From: Sandaracinaceae bacterium
GTDB taxonomy: Bacteria > Myxococcota_A > Polyangia > Polyangiales > Sandaracinaceae
Assembly (NCBI GenBank): GCA_019694315.1
Contig: JAIBCE010000024.1
Location: forward strand, 1 to 43,279
Length of the DNA: 43,279 nucleotides
Direction: 5' to 3'
Shown: positions 7,356 to 15,271 of the stretch, piece by piece
Numbering within the stretch: position 1 is the first letter of the stretch
Layout of the letters: the number at the start of each line of letters is the position of its first letter
The notes under the pieces: model-generated
What the model was told of the DNA's origin: nothing
What the model saw: only the letters and a program-made list of their open reading frames with translations
The model's database searches: none
Position numbers and translations under genes: made by a program

Positions 7356-8054
7356 GTGAGCCACTTCGAGGACGATCCCGCCGGCGAGACGCACATCGAT
7401 CGCGATCCGACGCCGCTCGATGCGATCGCGCCGAGCGCGTTCGGTGCCGCGCCCCACGCTCGCCAGCCTCCTCGACCTCCGCCACCGCCCGTGATGCCCA
7501 CCGGCGCGGCGCCACCGAGCAAGTTCGCGGCGCCGCCGCCCACGGAGCAAGGGCGCTTCGCGCAGCCCATCCACCAGGGTCGGCCGGTCGACGCCAAGCC
7601 CGTCGCGTACTTCGATCAGCCCGTCACCTCGCCGCCGCGCTCGATGGTCTACGCGCTCGGGGCGATGGTGATGCTCTCGCTCCTGCAGGCGATCACGAAC
7701 GCGCCGTCCATGCTGCTCCTGCCGGGCTGCGCGCCCGCCCAGATCGTGTTCGCGATGCTCGTGGCGGTGACCTGCTGGCGAGGTCGCACGTATGGTCGAC
7801 CGCTCGCGGTGCTCGGCTTCGTGGCCTGGGTCTTCGCGGCGGCGCTCGCGTTCCGCGGCCACGCCAACATGGTCTCGTTGCTCTCGTACGAGTCGGTGCA
7901 GCGTGGCGCGATGAGCAACGCGATCCGCACCGTGATCGTCGTCCGCGCCGCGCTCGAGGCCTTCCTCGTGTGGAGCCTCTTCCGCCCCGAGGCCAGCAAG
8001 TACTTCGCTCACCGCGCCGCGGTCGACAAGCTCGGCGGACGCAAGTGGGAGTGA
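7356..8054 (+). CDS. integral membrane protein of unknown function
   Basis: A 232-residue protein starting at GTG 7356 (MSHFEDDPAGETHIDRDPTP). Residues 1-90 are a Pro/Ala-rich, presumably disordered cytoplasmic region. The rest holds about four hydrophobic segments: MVYALGAMVMLSLLQAI, IVFAMLVAVTCWRG, PLAVLGFVAWVFAAALAF and TVIVVRAALEAFLVWSLF. It ends in a short basic tail (HRAAVDKLGGRKWE). The pattern recalls small myxobacterial membrane proteins with Pro-rich N-termini; no family is assigned. It is divergent from the hydrolase lipoprotein gene, with 141 bases between them in which I see no clear regulatory site. Confidence 0.65.
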   Translation: MSHFEDDPAGETHIDRDPTPLDAIAPSAFGAAPHARQPPRPPPPPVMPTGAAPPSKFAAPPPTEQGRFAQPIHQGRPVDAKPVAYFDQPVTSPPRSMVYALGAMVMLSLLQAITNAPSMLLLPGCAPAQIVFAMLVAVTCWRGRTYGRPLAVLGFVAWVFAAALAFRGHANMVSLLSYESVQRGAMSNAIRTVIVVRAALEAFLVWSLFRPEASKYFAHRAAVDKLGGRKWE

Positions 8055-8110
8055 GCGATGGCGCGCGTCGCGGCCGGCAGCGCGAACGCAAACCATGTAT
8101 GCTTGGGGTC

Positions 8111-8455
8111 ATGAACCCGCTCTCCACGATCGCTCGCACGGCCGCGCTCGGCGCGCTCGGTGCCATGCTCGTGGGGCTGCTCGGGGCGGGCAGCGCGGCG
8201 GCCCAGGAGCGGAGCAGCGCCACCGCGCGCTCCGAGATCATCGATCCGTTTCCTCGCGCCACGCGCGCGGCCGCCGCGATCACCGAGATCGTCGTGGAGC
8301 TCATCGATCCGTTCGAGGGAGCGCCTCCGCGGGCCACGGCTGCGCGCAGCGCGTCGGGTCGCGCGAGCGCGGCCGCCGCGCACACCGAGATCGTCGACCC
8401 GTTCCGCACCGGCGTGGCGGCGGCCTCCGAGATCCTCGATCCGTGGGCGCCCTGA
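8111..8455 (+). CDS. small secreted protein with four EI-x-DPF/W motifs
   Basis: A 114-residue protein from the ATG at 8111; an in-frame ATG at 8099 is possible but overlaps a TATGCT that may be the -10 element. The signal peptide MNPLSTIARTAALGALGAML-VGLLGAGSAAA probably ends near residue 31. The mature 80 residues are Ala/Arg/Ser-rich and carry four near-identical motifs: SEIIDPF (41-47), TEIVVELIDPF (58-68), TEIVDPF (92-98) and SEILDPW (106-112), the last just before the C-terminus. The rest looks disordered. No known family is recognised. The regular motif suggests repeated binding to one partner or to a surface. TATGCT at 8098-8103 is a possible -10 hexamer. Confidence 0.7.
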   Translation: MNPLSTIARTAALGALGAMLVGLLGAGSAAAQERSSATARSEIIDPFPRATRAAAAITEIVVELIDPFEGAPPRATAARSASGRASAAAAHTEIVDPFRTGVAAASEILDPWAP

Positions 8456-8472
8456 TCCACGCCCTCCGAGGA

Positions 8473-8533
8473 GCTCCGGTCGACACGCGTGAGGCTCCGG
8501 TCGACACGCGTGAGGCTCCGGTCGACACGCGAG
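8473..8533. repeat. three-copy 21-bp intergenic tandem repeat
   Basis: Units at 8473-8493, 8494-8514 and 8515-8533. The first two are identical; the third lacks two bases. Each contains the palindromes GTCGAC and (first two) ACGCGT separated by no bases or one base. It lies 18 bases after the stop of the small secreted protein and before two hairpins. Confidence 0.9.
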
Positions 8534-8535
8534 CA

Positions 8536-8585
8536 TCTTCGCGCCGCGCGAAGAGCCGGGAGCTCGGGCTGCGGGCTTCGCCCGC
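8536..8585. repeat. paired hairpins, one with a GAA triloop
   Basis: Hairpin one is an 8-bp perfect stem (8536-8543 with 8547-8554) with loop CCG. Hairpin two is a 6-bp perfect stem (8571-8576 with 8580-8585) with loop TTC, which is GAA on the other strand. They sit between the stop at 8455 and the ATG at 8601. They could act as a terminator or belong to the same structural class as the dispersed elements at 32517 and 42361. Confidence 0.6.
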
Positions 8586-8600
8586 GCTGGACGATCGACG

Positions 8601-9074
8601 ATGAGCGGCGCGCCCGGCGACAAGGCCCAGAGCGCGGCACCGCGGACCTCCGGCTGGCTCCGCGCGCTCGGCATCGGCTGCGGCTTCGTCGCGTTCGGTG
8701 GGCTCTGTGTGGTGGGCCTCTCGACGCGGATGATCCTCGCGCAGACGAGCGACGCCGCCGACGCGTGCTCGGGCTTCCTCGGCGACGTGCGCGACGACGA
8801 TCACGCGTCCGCTCTGCAGCGTATGGACGCCGACTACCAGCACGACCTCGCCGCGGCGCACCTGCGCGACGAGATCGCGCGGATCAGCCCGCTCGAGAGC
8901 CACGTGCAGGCGATCATCACCTCGGTGGAGAGCCGCAACGAGGGCGACGCGAGCACCGTCGAGGGCTCGCTCTATGGCAGCTTCGGCGAGGTCCCCGTGG
9001 CCTGCGAGCTCTCGCAGCGCGACGGCTACTGGTACATCGATCTCGTCGTCGTCGACGGCACGCCGCTCGAGTGA
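8601..9074 (+). CDS. membrane-anchored hypothetical protein
   Basis: A 157-residue protein with a hydrophilic N-terminus, a single membrane helix (LGIGCGFVAFGGLCVVGLST, about 25-45) and an extracytoplasmic domain of about 105 residues. That domain begins with helices (SDAADACSGFLGDVRDDDHA, LAAAHLRDEIARI) and ends with strands (ASTVEGSLYGSFGEVPVACE, DGYWYIDLVVVDGTPLE). The layout resembles NTF2-like/DUF4878-type lumenal domains in which a helix pair packs on a curved sheet, but this is only an impression. It is followed eight bases later by the propeller gene and is probably cotranscribed with it. Confidence 0.6.
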   Translation: MSGAPGDKAQSAAPRTSGWLRALGIGCGFVAFGGLCVVGLSTRMILAQTSDAADACSGFLGDVRDDDHASALQRMDADYQHDLAAAHLRDEIARISPLESHVQAIITSVESRNEGDASTVEGSLYGSFGEVPVACELSQRDGYWYIDLVVVDGTPLE

Positions 9075-9081
9075 GGTGACC

Positions 9082-10557
9082 GTGTCTCCGACCCGGCATC
9101 GGCTCGCCCGCACGACCAACGTCTTCGCAGACGGCGCGAGGCGCGCGCTCGTCACCGGGACGTGTCTCGCGGGGGCCCTCGGATCCCTCTCGCCTCGGCC
9201 CGTGCTGGCCCATGGGCGCGAGCCCTCGGTGGGCCAGGTCGCCTTCGATCCGGCCGATCGCGATCACTTCGTCTTGCGTGGGACCTGGGCCCTCCTCACC
9301 ACGCGCGACGACGGCGCCTCGTTCACGTGGAGCTGCGCGGTGGGCGCGGGCTTCGATCGGCTCACCGAGGATCCGGTCGTCGCGATCAGCGAGTCGGGGC
9401 GCGTGCACCTCGGCACCTTCGACGGCCTCCGTCGCTCGAGCGTGACGGCGTGCGACTACGAGGACGGCGCGCCACCCACGTGGGGGAGCTTCGCGATCGA
9501 CGTGGAGCGCGATCCGCACGACGGCCGCACGCTCTGGGTGGCGATGTCGCCGGGTGACGCCGCGAACACGCTGCTCCGCAGCATCGACGAGGGTGACTCG
9601 TACGAGGTCGTGCACACCTTCGACGTGGGGCTGCTCCTCGAGCGCGTCCGCCTCGCGCCGAGCGATCCGATGCGCCTCTACGTGAGCGGTGCGGTGCCGC
9701 GCATGGACACCGAGCCGCGCCATGTCCACGTGCTCCACTCCGAGGACGGCGGCGACACGTTCACGCAGGTGGAGATCCCGCTCCTCGACGGAGAGCGCAA
9801 CGCGCACGTCCTCGCGGTCGATCCGCTCGATGCCGATCGCGCGCTCGTGCGCGTCACGCGCGCGACCACCGACGAGATGCCCGAGCGCCTCCTCCTCACC
9901 GAGGATGGCGGCGCGACGTTCACCACCGTGCTCGAGATCCGCGAGATCATCGGCCTCGCCTATGCACACGACGGCGGCCGCGTGTGGGCCGGCAGCTGGT
10001 ACGGCGGGCTCCATCGCTCCGACGACGGTGGCGTCACGTGGACGCCGATCGATCCCGATCTGCGCGTGCGCTGCCTCGCGGAGCGCGCGGGCGCGTCGGG
10101 AGGCAGCGAGCTCTTCGTGTGCGTCGACGAGCTCTCGAACGACTACGCGGTGGGCCGCTCCACCGATGGCGGCGACACGATCGCGCCGCTCTGGGGCTTC
10201 GCCGACGTGGTGAACGACACGGGCTGCTCGGTGTGCTCCGTCGTCGGTAGCGTGTGCCCTTCGTACTGGCCCGACGTCCTCTACGACATCGCCACGCTGG
10301 GTGGTCTCGACGGTGGCCCGGCGCCCGGGCCGACCGATGCGGGCCCTTCGTTCTGCGGAGAGGGAGGCGTTCCGTTCGACGCCGCGCTGCCCCAGCCGGA
10401 CGCAGGATCCGGCGGCGGCGGAGGCACGTGCGCGTGTCGCGTGGGCCGCCCCGTCGCCTCGAGTGAGGGCAGCGCCTCGAGCGAAGGCAGCACCGCGATC
10501 GTCCTGGGCCTGGGGGCCCTGGCCTCGCTCGCGGTCCGTCGACGCAGGCGCCCATGA
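9082..10557 (+). CDS. secreted Asp-box beta-propeller with MYXO-CTERM-like tail
   Basis: A 491-residue protein. I prefer the GTG at 9082, with GAGG upstream, over the GTG at 9076. A signal peptide covers about residues 20-45 (LVTGTCLAGALGSLSPRP). The body has at least five Asp-box motifs of the S/T-x-D-x-G-x-(T/S)-(F/W) type: TTRDDGASFTW, RSIDEGDSY, HSEDGGDTF, TEDGGATF, RSDDGGVTW and RSTDGGDT, as in sialidase/BNR-type propellers. The C-terminus has a Gly/Ser linker, a Cys pair (TCACRVG), a hydrophobic helix (AIVLGLGALASLAV) and an Arg cluster. This is the MYXO-CTERM layout, thought to direct proteins to the cell surface. Enzymatic activity is not supported; it may bind sugars or act as a scaffold. 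Confidence 0.75.
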   Translation: MSPTRHRLARTTNVFADGARRALVTGTCLAGALGSLSPRPVLAHGREPSVGQVAFDPADRDHFVLRGTWALLTTRDDGASFTWSCAVGAGFDRLTEDPVVAISESGRVHLGTFDGLRRSSVTACDYEDGAPPTWGSFAIDVERDPHDGRTLWVAMSPGDAANTLLRSIDEGDSYEVVHTFDVGLLLERVRLAPSDPMRLYVSGAVPRMDTEPRHVHVLHSEDGGDTFTQVEIPLLDGERNAHVLAVDPLDADRALVRVTRATTDEMPERLLLTEDGGATFTTVLEIREIIGLAYAHDGGRVWAGSWYGGLHRSDDGGVTWTPIDPDLRVRCLAERAGASGGSELFVCVDELSNDYAVGRSTDGGDTIAPLWGFADVVNDTGCSVCSVVGSVCPSYWPDVLYDIATLGGLDGGPAPGPTDAGPSFCGEGGVPFDAALPQPDAGSGGGGGTCACRVGRPVASSEGSASSEGSTAIVLGLGALASLAVRRRRRP

Positions 10558-10617
10558 GCCCCGATCGATGGAGCGCCAGTCGATGAGCGCCTCCGAGCGG
10601 GGGCGTTGGTGAAGCGC

Positions 10618-10649
10618 GGGCACCTATGAGAGTCTCCTCACAGGTGCCC
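10618..10649. promoter_or_regulatory. 8-bp inverted repeat just upstream of the DUF1592 gene
   Basis: Perfect arms at 10618-10625 (GGGCACCT) and 10642-10649 (AGGTGCCC) flank 16 bases and end three bases before the ATG at 10653. The spacer contains TATGAG, a possible -10 element. It could be an operator or an mRNA hairpin near the start codon; the sequence alone does not decide. Confidence 0.4.
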
Positions 10650-10652
10650 ACG

Positions 10653-12302
10653 ATGCCTCACCAAGCAACGAGCGCAGGGCGGACGCGCGGGACGGGACGC
10701 AGGAATCCCGTCGCGGGGCCCGTGATCGCGGGCCTGCTCACCTGCGCGAGCGCGTGTACGGGCGCGCTCGACGGCGGTCCGTATCGCCCGGGTGAGACGG
10801 GCTCGGCGCCGAGCGCGCACTTCGCGACCACGCGCCTTCGCCGCCTCACGCAGTACGAGTACGCGCGCGCGGTCGATCAGCTCGTCGGGCGCGCGCACCC
10901 CGAGACGTTGATGCTCTATCCGATCGATCCGCGCACGCCGTTCGACGACGACGCGGACGAGCAGGACCCGACCGCCTCGCTCGTGAACGGCGTGGAGCTC
11001 CTCGCGACCGAGACCGCGGAGGATCTGCTCGCCGATCCCGCGCGTCGCGACACGGTGATCGGCTGCATCCCGAGCGGGCCCACCGACGACGCGTGCATGC
11101 GGAGCTTCGTCGAGCGCTTCGGTCGGCGCGCGATCCGCCGTCCGGTGCCCTCGGACGACGTGGATCGCTACGTGGCCGGCGCCCTCGCGATCGCCACCGA
11201 AGAGGGCGATTTCTACGCGGGCGCGGGCATCGTGGTGCGCGCCTTCCTCCAGCACCCGCGCTTCCTCTATCGCGTGGAGGTGGGCACACCGGTCGACGGC
11301 ACGCCCGACGTGGTGCGCCTCGACGACTGGGAGCTGGCCTCGCGGCTCTCGTTCCTCGTGTGGGGCACACCGCCGGACGACGCCCTGCTCGATGCGGCCG
11401 CGCGCGGTGAGCTCCACGACGCCGACGGTGTGATCGCGCGCGCCGAGGAGATGCTGCTCGATGCGCGCGCCGGCGAGCAGGCCGCGCGCATCCACGCGAT
11501 GTGGCTCGGCATCGAGATCCTGCCGCACTCGACCTCGCTCTCGGCCGCCATGCGCGACGAGTCCGCCACGCTCGTGCGCGAGGTGCTCCTCTCGCAGGAT
11601 CGGCCGTGGCGCGACCTCTTCCGCGAGCCCGGCACGTACGTGAACGACGAGCTCGCAGCGATCTACGGCCTGCCCGCGCCGGGCTCGAGCGAGCCGACCT
11701 ACGTGCCCTACGGCGAGGGCACGCGACAGGGCATCCTCTCGCACGGCGCGTTCCTCTCGCACGGAGGCTCGACTGGCGAGCGCGCGCCGATCCACCGCGG
11801 CCTCGCCGTGCGTCGACGCCTGCTCTGCGAGACGATCGAGCTGCCGCGCGGCTTCATGCCTCCGCCGCTCCCGGAGCCCACGAGCGGACAGTGCCGCGCC
11901 GACCTCCTCGCGGCACATCGCACCGGAGGCTGCGCGGGCTGCCACGACCGCATCGATCCGGTGGGCTTCGGCCTCGAGGGCTACGACATCGCTGGCCGCG
12001 TGCAGAGCACCGAGCCAGGCCGGCCCGAGTGCACGATCGAGGGCGCGGGCATGCTCGATGGTCACGCCTTCGCGGGCCCGCGTGGGCTCGCCGATCTCTT
12101 GCTCGAGGACGCCCGCATGACCGAGTGCTTCGAGTCGCAGCTCTATCGCTTCGCGATGGGCCACTCGAGCCTCACCGACGAGGACTCGCAGGTGCTGGCC
12201 GAGCTCCGGCACGGCCTCGTCGACGAGGAATTCACCTACGGTGAGCTCGTGCGCGTCCTCGTGGGCTCGTCTGCTTTCCTCTACCGCCGGGAGCCAGAGT
12301 GA
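10653..12302 (+). CDS. DUF1592/DUF1588/DUF1595-family secreted protein
   Basis: A 549-residue protein. I chose the ATG at 10653 because an inverted repeat and a TATGAG lie just upstream; an ATG at 10626 would fall inside that repeat. A lipoprotein-like signal (VIAGLLTCASAC) occurs near residues 26-37. The known module order can be followed: DUF1587-like RRLTQYEYARAVDQLVG, DUF1595 FVERFGRRAIRRPVPSDDV, DUF1592 FLQHPRFLYRVEVG with DDWELASRLSFLVWG, DUF1588 GAFLSHGGSTGERAPIHRG, then DUF1585 with CAGCH (C427, C430, H431) in the block CAGCHDRIDPVGFGLEGYD, a heme-c-like site. These proteins are abundant in Planctomycetes and myxobacteria and occur with DUF1552 partners, as here; their biochemical role is not established. 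Confidence 0.85.
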   Translation: MPHQATSAGRTRGTGRRNPVAGPVIAGLLTCASACTGALDGGPYRPGETGSAPSAHFATTRLRRLTQYEYARAVDQLVGRAHPETLMLYPIDPRTPFDDDADEQDPTASLVNGVELLATETAEDLLADPARRDTVIGCIPSGPTDDACMRSFVERFGRRAIRRPVPSDDVDRYVAGALAIATEEGDFYAGAGIVVRAFLQHPRFLYRVEVGTPVDGTPDVVRLDDWELASRLSFLVWGTPPDDALLDAAARGELHDADGVIARAEEMLLDARAGEQAARIHAMWLGIEILPHSTSLSAAMRDESATLVREVLLSQDRPWRDLFREPGTYVNDELAAIYGLPAPGSSEPTYVPYGEGTRQGILSHGAFLSHGGSTGERAPIHRGLAVRRRLLCETIELPRGFMPPPLPEPTSGQCRADLLAAHRTGGCAGCHDRIDPVGFGLEGYDIAGRVQSTEPGRPECTIEGAGMLDGHAFAGPRGLADLLLEDARMTECFESQLYRFAMGHSSLTDEDSQVLAELRHGLVDEEFTYGELVRVLVGSSAFLYRREPE

Positions 12303-13768
12303 TGCGCGGACGTGTCATGAATCGACGGATGTTGTTGCGTGGCGCGTGCGGCGTCGCCGTGGCGCTGCCCTTCCTCGATGCGATGGTGCCCGCGTTCGGC
12401 CGCCGCGTGGCCCGCGCCGACACCGCGCCCAAGCGCCTCGCGGTGATGTGGGGCGGGATCTCGTACGGCTCGGACGGTCGCGCCGAGGACTTCGTCGTGC
12501 CCACCACGACGGGCGCCTCGTACGAGACCACGCGCGGCCTCGCGCCCCTCGACAGCGAGGGCGTCAAGGATCGCGTCACGGTCTTCTCGAACCTGCTCCT
12601 TCCGTGGGAGGAGGGCGGCGTCGTGCCGCCGGGCGGGCGCAGCGCCCCCTACCACTACAACACGATGGGCCCGCTGTTCTCGGGGATGCGCGGCCCCGCG
12701 GGCGAGCGCAGCGGCGCGCCGCGCGGCCCCACGTGCGATCAGATCGTCGCGAGCGCGATCGCCGGCACCACGACGTTTCCCGTGCTCGCGTATCGCGTCC
12801 AGCCCGCGGGCTACGTGGGCACGAACGAGATCGGTGGCGACTCCGGCGCGCTCTCGTGGTCGCAGGCGCCCGACGGCACGCTGCGTCGCGTCGATCCGAC
12901 GGTGAGCCCGCGCCAGGCCTTCGAGGATCTCTTCACCGGCTTCACGCCCGACGATCCGGTCGAGGCCGAGCGCGCGCGCCGCGCCCTCCGTCAGCGCGCG
13001 AGCGTGCTCGACCTCGTCAGCGAGGACATGCAGCGCGTGATGCGCGAGGTGGGGCCCTCCGACCGCCGGCGGCTCGAGGAGCACTTCACGCACCTCCGCG
13101 CGCTCGAGGAGCGCGTGCGCTCCACACCGGTGGCGATGGGCAGCTGTCGGCTGCCGATGGATCCGGGGATGGACCCACCGATCGGCGGCGCGATCATCGA
13201 GTACGAGGGCGCGGGCATGCCGTACTCCGTCGAGAACGGCTACTCGTCGGAGGACGAGCGGGCCGACGTGCTCACCGATCTCGTCGCGATGGCGTTCACG
13301 TGCGATCGCTCGCGCGTGGCCTCGCTGATGATCACGGAGTGGAAGTGTTACATGAACATGTTCCAGCTCTTCGGCTGGCGCTCGGACATGCACGAGTGCA
13401 CGCACGGGGCCGATGGGACGAGCATGGCGACGGCGGACGCGATCGCGTTCCACGTGAAGCAGCTCGCGCGCCTCGTCCGCAAGCTCGACGCGATCACCGA
13501 CGTGGACGGCGCGAGCGTGCTCGACAACACCGCGCTCGCGCTCGTGTTCGAGGGCGGCAAGGGCCACGACCCCGAGGGCAACACCGAGAATTCCGCGCAC
13601 TCGACCGAGCACATGGTGGCGCTGCTCGCAGGCGGTGCGGGCGGCATGACGCATGGGCAGCACGTCGACGGCGGCGCGATGCATCCTGCGAGCGTGTTCG
13701 TGAGCGCGATGCAGGCGGTCGGCGTGACCGACGCGCTGGGCGAGGTCTCCACCTCCGCCATGGGGTGA
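12302..13768 (+). CDS. DUF1552-family protein with Tat-like signal
   Basis: A 488-residue protein; its ATG overlaps the upstream stop (TGATG), which suggests coupled translation. An in-frame ATG at 12317 would give a tighter signal peptide. The N-terminus MNRRMLLRGACGVAVALPFL resembles a twin-arginine signal (RR-x-L-L-R), followed by a helix that ends near VARADTAPK, so export in folded form is likely. The body matches the DUF1552 pattern: KRLAVMWGGISYG, VTVFSNLLLPW, SDRRRLEEHFTHLRALEERV and FTCDRSRVASLMITEW, plus a sulfatase/DUF1501-like layout near the end (VLDNTALALVFEGGKGHD). DUF1552 genes usually adjoin DUF1592-type genes as this one does; the molecular role is unknown. Confidence 0.85.
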   Translation: MRGRVMNRRMLLRGACGVAVALPFLDAMVPAFGRRVARADTAPKRLAVMWGGISYGSDGRAEDFVVPTTTGASYETTRGLAPLDSEGVKDRVTVFSNLLLPWEEGGVVPPGGRSAPYHYNTMGPLFSGMRGPAGERSGAPRGPTCDQIVASAIAGTTTFPVLAYRVQPAGYVGTNEIGGDSGALSWSQAPDGTLRRVDPTVSPRQAFEDLFTGFTPDDPVEAERARRALRQRASVLDLVSEDMQRVMREVGPSDRRRLEEHFTHLRALEERVRSTPVAMGSCRLPMDPGMDPPIGGAIIEYEGAGMPYSVENGYSSEDERADVLTDLVAMAFTCDRSRVASLMITEWKCYMNMFQLFGWRSDMHECTHGADGTSMATADAIAFHVKQLARLVRKLDAITDVDGASVLDNTALALVFEGGKGHDPEGNTENSAHSTEHMVALLAGGAGGMTHGQHVDGGAMHPASVFVSAMQAVGVTDALGEVSTSAMG

Positions 13769-13939
13769 GCCGCCGCGCCGTCGGGACGGTCTCCAGCGGG
13801 CGCGGCCGCCCCCGCCCACCGTGTGCGTTTGCACGCCCCGCGGCAGAATTCAGGCCGGTTTCTCGGGGGATTCGTTGACACACCTCGCCCGCGCTGCGAG
13901 GCTTTCGGCCCCGTTCCCCCGTCTCCTCGCACCGGACGT

Positions 13940-15271
13940 ATGGTCGATCAGATAGGCAACTGCCGCATCCTCCAGGAGATCGGCTCCGGTGGCATGGCCG
14001 TGGTCTACAAGGCGGTGCAGGAGCCGCTCGGCAGGACCGTCGCCATCAAGGCCCTCAAGCCGTCGATCGCGATGGACTCGGGCTTCGCGAAGCGCTTCGA
14101 GCGCGAGGCGCACTTCATGGCCTCGCTCCAGCACGAGAACATCCTGCACGTCCACGACTTCGTGAAGGACCGCGGGACGATGTTCATCGTCATGGAGTAC
14201 GTGCAGGGGATCGACCTCTACGATCTCCTCGACATCACGCCGCGCCTGCCCGTCGACATCGCCGCGATCATCGCGCTCCAGGTCTCTCGCGCGCTCGACT
14301 ACGCGCACTTCCGCGGGATCATCCACCGCGACATCAAGCCCGCGAACATCATGCTGTCGCACCAGGGCGAGGTGAAGCTGATGGACTTCGGCATCGCCCG
14401 CGACGACCGCCTCACCGATCTCACCGAGACGGGCACGGGCCTCGGCACGCCGAGCTACATGAGCCCCGAGCAGATCCTCGGCGACAAGCTCGACTTCCGC
14501 TCGGACATCTTCTCGGTCGGCATCGTGCTCTACCAGATGGTCACGGGCCGCAAGCCGTTCGTCGAGGACGACGCGCGCACCGTCATGCAGAAGATCCGGC
14601 TCGATCGCTACACGAGCCCCCGCAAGATCAACCCCGCGGTGCCTCGCACGCTCGAGCACATCATGGGGCGCTGCATGGAGAAGCTCCCTGCGAACCGCTA
14701 CCCCACGACGCAGGCGCTCATCGACGACCTCCAGGACTTCCTCGCGTCGCGCGTGCCCATCAACCACAACGCGCGCCTCGTGATGTACCTCCGCGAGGTC
14801 GGCGTCATCACCGACGCCAAGGCCGAGGAGATCCTCAGCGCCAGCGCGCCCAACCGCCTGCGCCGCGGCAACGGCGATCGGCGCATGGTCACGCAGATGT
14901 GGGCCGTGCAGGGCGGCCTCGGCGCGTTCGCCGTGGTCGCGGGCCTCGTGCTCCAGGGCGTCTCGGGCCGCCTCGGCGGCGACCCGGATCAGTTCGTCGC
15001 CGAGACGGGCGCGCCCGTGGTGCCGCAGCGCGCGGGCCACCTCCGCTTCGTCGTCGATCCGTGGGCGCACGTCGAGATCGACGGACAGCCCGTGCTCACC
15101 ACGCCCTCGGCGCGCGAGATCGCGCTGCCGCCGGGCGATCACTACGTGCGCCTCGAGAACCCGTACTACGAGACGATCGATCGGCGCGTGACGGTGCGCG
15201 AGGGAGAGACGCAGCTCATCGAGGAGACGATGGTCGAGCGCACGACGGCCGCCGAGGGAGAGGCGCCTTGA
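13940..15271 (+). CDS. membrane Ser/Thr protein kinase with PEGA domain
   Basis: A 443-residue Hanks-type kinase from the ATG at 13940. Residues 7-270 form a complete kinase: Gly loop GSGGMAVVYK (15-24), ATP lysine K37 in AIKAL, catalytic HRDIKPAN (129-136, D131), DFG (149-151), and an APE-equivalent SPE after GTPSYM. A short hydrophilic stretch, one membrane helix (WAVQGGLGAFAVVAGLVLQGV, 321-341) and an external PEGA-type domain (about 366-430, with EIALPPGDHYVRLENPYYE) follow, so the kinase is cytoplasmic and may sense something outside. A perfect -35-like TTGACA lies at 13875-13880 in the 171-base upstream gap, without a convincing -10. The stop overlaps the TTG of the LysM gene, so the two are probably coupled. 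Confidence 0.92.
   Translation: MVDQIGNCRILQEIGSGGMAVVYKAVQEPLGRTVAIKALKPSIAMDSGFAKRFEREAHFMASLQHENILHVHDFVKDRGTMFIVMEYVQGIDLYDLLDITPRLPVDIAAIIALQVSRALDYAHFRGIIHRDIKPANIMLSHQGEVKLMDFGIARDDRLTDLTETGTGLGTPSYMSPEQILGDKLDFRSDIFSVGIVLYQMVTGRKPFVEDDARTVMQKIRLDRYTSPRKINPAVPRTLEHIMGRCMEKLPANRYPTTQALIDDLQDFLASRVPINHNARLVMYLREVGVITDAKAEEILSASAPNRLRRGNGDRRMVTQMWAVQGGLGAFAVVAGLVLQGVSGRLGGDPDQFVAETGAPVVPQRAGHLRFVVDPWAHVEIDGQPVLTTPSAREIALPPGDHYVRLENPYYETIDRRVTVREGETQLIEETMVERTTAAEGEAP

Noticed and set aside
9082-10557. Asp-box protein as an active sialidase
   Set aside because: Asp-boxes are structural; the Arg triad and Tyr/Glu active site of sialidases cannot be identified.
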